Shown: piece by piece, positions 5,548 to 6,343 of the stretch
Layout: every line of letters begins with the position of its first letter
Position numbering within the stretch: position 1 is the first letter of the stretch
DNA from: Candidatus Nomurabacteria bacterium
Lineage (GTDB): Bacteria; Patescibacteriota; Minisyncoccia; Phycocordibacterales; UBA9973
DNA: 6,343 bases
Direction of reading: 5' to 3'
Assembly (NCBI GenBank): GCA_021413625.1
Contig: JAIOPY010000072.1
Coordinates: 1 to 6,343, forward strand
Notes under the pieces: model-generated
What the model saw: only the letters and a program-made list of their open reading frames with translations
Databases searched by the model: none
Told to the model about the DNA's origin: nothing
Program-made: the position numbers and the translations under genes

Positions 5548-6045
5548 ATGAGTAAAATATATAATTCAACAATTAAATACAACTTGATTTTAACCTTAAT
5601 AATATTAGTTATTTTTGCAACAGCTACAGTAGCTTTCTTACCAAAGGAAGTAAGCGCAGAAGGTGGAAGAAATATTCATTTCGGACCTAATACTAAGAAC
5701 GACAGTTCCCCTAGAATTGATTCTGAAAGTGCAAGCAACGGCATAAACTATTCAAGTAATACTGGTAGTGGTATCCCTAGTACAACCTATGTATATACAG
5801 CGCCTAAAAGTACTACAACTACCACAACTGCAAAGAAAACTACTACAACTACTGCAGCAAAAACAAGTGATGATAGTTTAAATGGACTTGCAGCTAGTGC
5901 TTTGTTTGGAGACGATAGTTTTCTACCTTCAGGTTTAACTCAATGGTTGCTCTTACTTATATTAATCTTATTCCTGATAATATTGGTTAGAAAAACTTTT
6001 GGGGCAGAACGCGCATATCACGCGACCCCTCTAAAACATCATTAA
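5548..6045 (+). CDS. Small exported or membrane protein with Thr-rich linker
   Basis: I do not recognise a family for this 165-residue protein. It has a basic N-terminus, a hydrophobic stretch (about 12-30) and VSA (35-37) before EGG, which looks like a signal peptidase I site after A37. A polar Asn/Ser/Gly region (38-80) and a low-complexity Thr/Lys/Ala segment (about 88-106) follow. A second hydrophobic segment (133-147) precedes a positive tail (RKTFGAERAYHATPLKHH). If cleaved, it would be a surface protein anchored by its C-terminus with a flexible, possibly O-glycosylated stalk; if not cleaved, a two-span membrane protein with both ends inside. No sortase motif is seen. It is a single-gene unit with its own promoter and terminator. 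Confidence 0.8.
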   Translation: MSKIYNSTIKYNLILTLIILVIFATATVAFLPKEVSAEGGRNIHFGPNTKNDSSPRIDSESASNGINYSSNTGSGIPSTTYVYTAPKSTTTTTTAKKTTTTTAAKTSDDSLNGLAASALFGDDSFLPSGLTQWLLLLILILFLIILVRKTFGAERAYHATPLKHH

Positions 6046-6060
6046 TTTAAGCCTCAAAAA

Positions 6061-6083
6061 GCCCCCTGTTTAGGGGGCTTTTT
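6061..6083 (+). terminator. Intrinsic terminator after the Thr-rich protein gene
   Basis: Perfect stem GCCCCCT (6061-6067) / AGGGGGC (6072-6078), loop GTTT, followed by TTTTT (6079-6083). AAAAA at 6056-6060 can extend the stem and would let it act on the minus strand too. It lies 15 bases after the stop codon. Confidence 0.93.
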
Positions 6084-6086
6084 AGC

Positions 6087-6115
6087 TTGACTTTTAGGTG
6101 ATTATATGATACAAT
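6087..6115 (+). promoter_or_regulatory. Promoter of the structured-leader transcript
   Basis: TTGACT (6087-6092), 17-base spacer, TACAAT (6110-6115) with TGA directly before it (extended -10). The expected start is about 6122. It lies just behind the terminator, so it opens a new transcription unit. Confidence 0.75.
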
Positions 6116-6298
6116 ATATTGGTTAAATGACCTTTGAAAACTATATAAAAATGAACAGTCTGGCTATAAAGTAGCTAGCTAAATTCTGGCTTTTTTATTG
6201 TCAGACTGTTCAGTGTTAGTTTTTGTGGTTTTTAATTACAGCCCGCGCCCAGCGGGCGCTTAACAAGCGCCTATCGGCGCGGAAAAAGGAAGTGACAG
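6116..6298 (+). promoter_or_regulatory. Structured leader region: boxA-like element, inverted repeat and GC-rich hairpins
   Basis: No convincing gene lies in this stretch. It holds TGACCTTTGAAAACTA (6128-6143), similar to the boxA of Gram-positive rRNA leaders, and an 11-bp perfect inverted repeat TGAACAGTCTG (6152-6162) / CAGACTGTTCA (6202-6212) whose loop contains the palindrome TAGCTAGCTA (6172-6181). A GC-rich block (6241-6282) follows an AT-rich stretch. It can form GCCCGC/GCGGGC (6241-6246 with 6252-6257) and GCGCC/GGCGC (6267-6271 with 6276-6280), or instead GCGCTT/AAGCGC (6256-6261 with 6265-6270), which excludes both of the others. Such switching is typical of cis-regulatory RNA, but it matches no family I recognise. 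An rRNA leader or a noncoding RNA is also possible. Confidence 0.5.
6286..6292 (+). promoter_or_regulatory. Shine-Dalgarno sequence
   Basis: AAGGAAG, six bases ahead of the ATG at 6299. It is the only clear Shine-Dalgarno with good spacing in the window and is the main reason to call a start at 6299. Confidence 0.4.
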
Positions 6299-6343
6299 AT
6301 GGATGTTACCCTAACCCTAGAACAGGACGACCATGGGGTCGTC
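6299..6343 (+). CDS. Possible start of a coding region, cut by the window edge
   Basis: Fifteen codons (MDVTLTLEQDDHGVV) are open to the edge, behind a Shine-Dalgarno. The stretch is too short to assign a family. It is richer in G and C than other genes here, and its last 18 bases form a perfect hairpin, so it could instead be part of a structured RNA. A second frame from the GTG at 6292 is also open, but its Shine-Dalgarno spacing is poor. Confidence 0.3.
   Translation, partial: MDVTLTLEQDDHGVV

Noticed and set aside
6307..6319. Telomere-like CCCTAACCCTA repeat
   Set aside because: Only two units, at a possible gene start in a bacterial context; most likely chance.
6241..6343. 16S rRNA, tmRNA, RNase P RNA or CRISPR array
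   Set aside because: None of their hallmark sequences (16S AGAGTTTGATC start, RNase P GAGGAAAGTCC, tmRNA ends, regular repeats) is seen in the part available.

Overview
This AT-rich window most resembles a genome fragment from the Candidate Phyla Radiation (Patescibacteria, Parcubacteria-like). The inference rests on a short IF-2 without the usual N-terminal extension, a DUF4446 protein in front of infB, an infB-rbfA pair with zero spacing, very compact intergenic regions and tRNA genes that do not encode CCA. No 16S rRNA or species-level marker is present, so the placement is an inference.

Layout. Bases 1-2623 run on the minus strand. They hold the N-terminal 283 codons of a ClpB/ClpC-type AAA+ unfoldase (cut by the window edge), a membrane-anchored HtrA/trypsin-like protein whose three catalytic positions all appear to be substituted, and a cysteine desulfurase that keeps its C-terminal two thirds but has lost most of its N-terminal domain. 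A 33-codon remnant in another frame still carries the IYLDYAA and NPSSIH motifs. From 2648 the plus strand carries a translation cluster: DUF4446 protein, infB (IF-2) and rbfA, joined by stop-start junctions without spacing. infB is split into two frames in domain III, where a short stretch of conserved sequence also seems to be missing.

Bases 4941-5447 are a tRNA cluster. It has a broken tRNA-Cys copy interrupted by a small hairpin, an intact tRNA-Cys(GCA) on plus, and Leu(UAG), Lys(CUU) and Leu(UAA) on minus. From 5548 comes a small exported or membrane protein with a Thr-rich linker and a C-terminal membrane segment, followed by a strong intrinsic terminator. The last 260 bases hold a good promoter, a boxA-like element, an 11-bp inverted repeat, a GC-rich structured block, a Shine-Dalgarno and a possible start codon that runs off the edge.

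How it fits together. ClpB/ClpC and the HtrA-like protein suggest a protein quality-control neighbourhood; IF-2, RbfA and the tRNAs form a translation neighbourhood. Five promoter-proximal starts have a -10-like box ending only 6-8 bases before the start codon, which predicts leaderless mRNAs. The last transcription unit differs, with a leader of about 175 bases and a real Shine-Dalgarno. The two adjacent broken housekeeping genes may be true decay, strain variation or consensus/assembly deletions; sequence alone cannot decide this.
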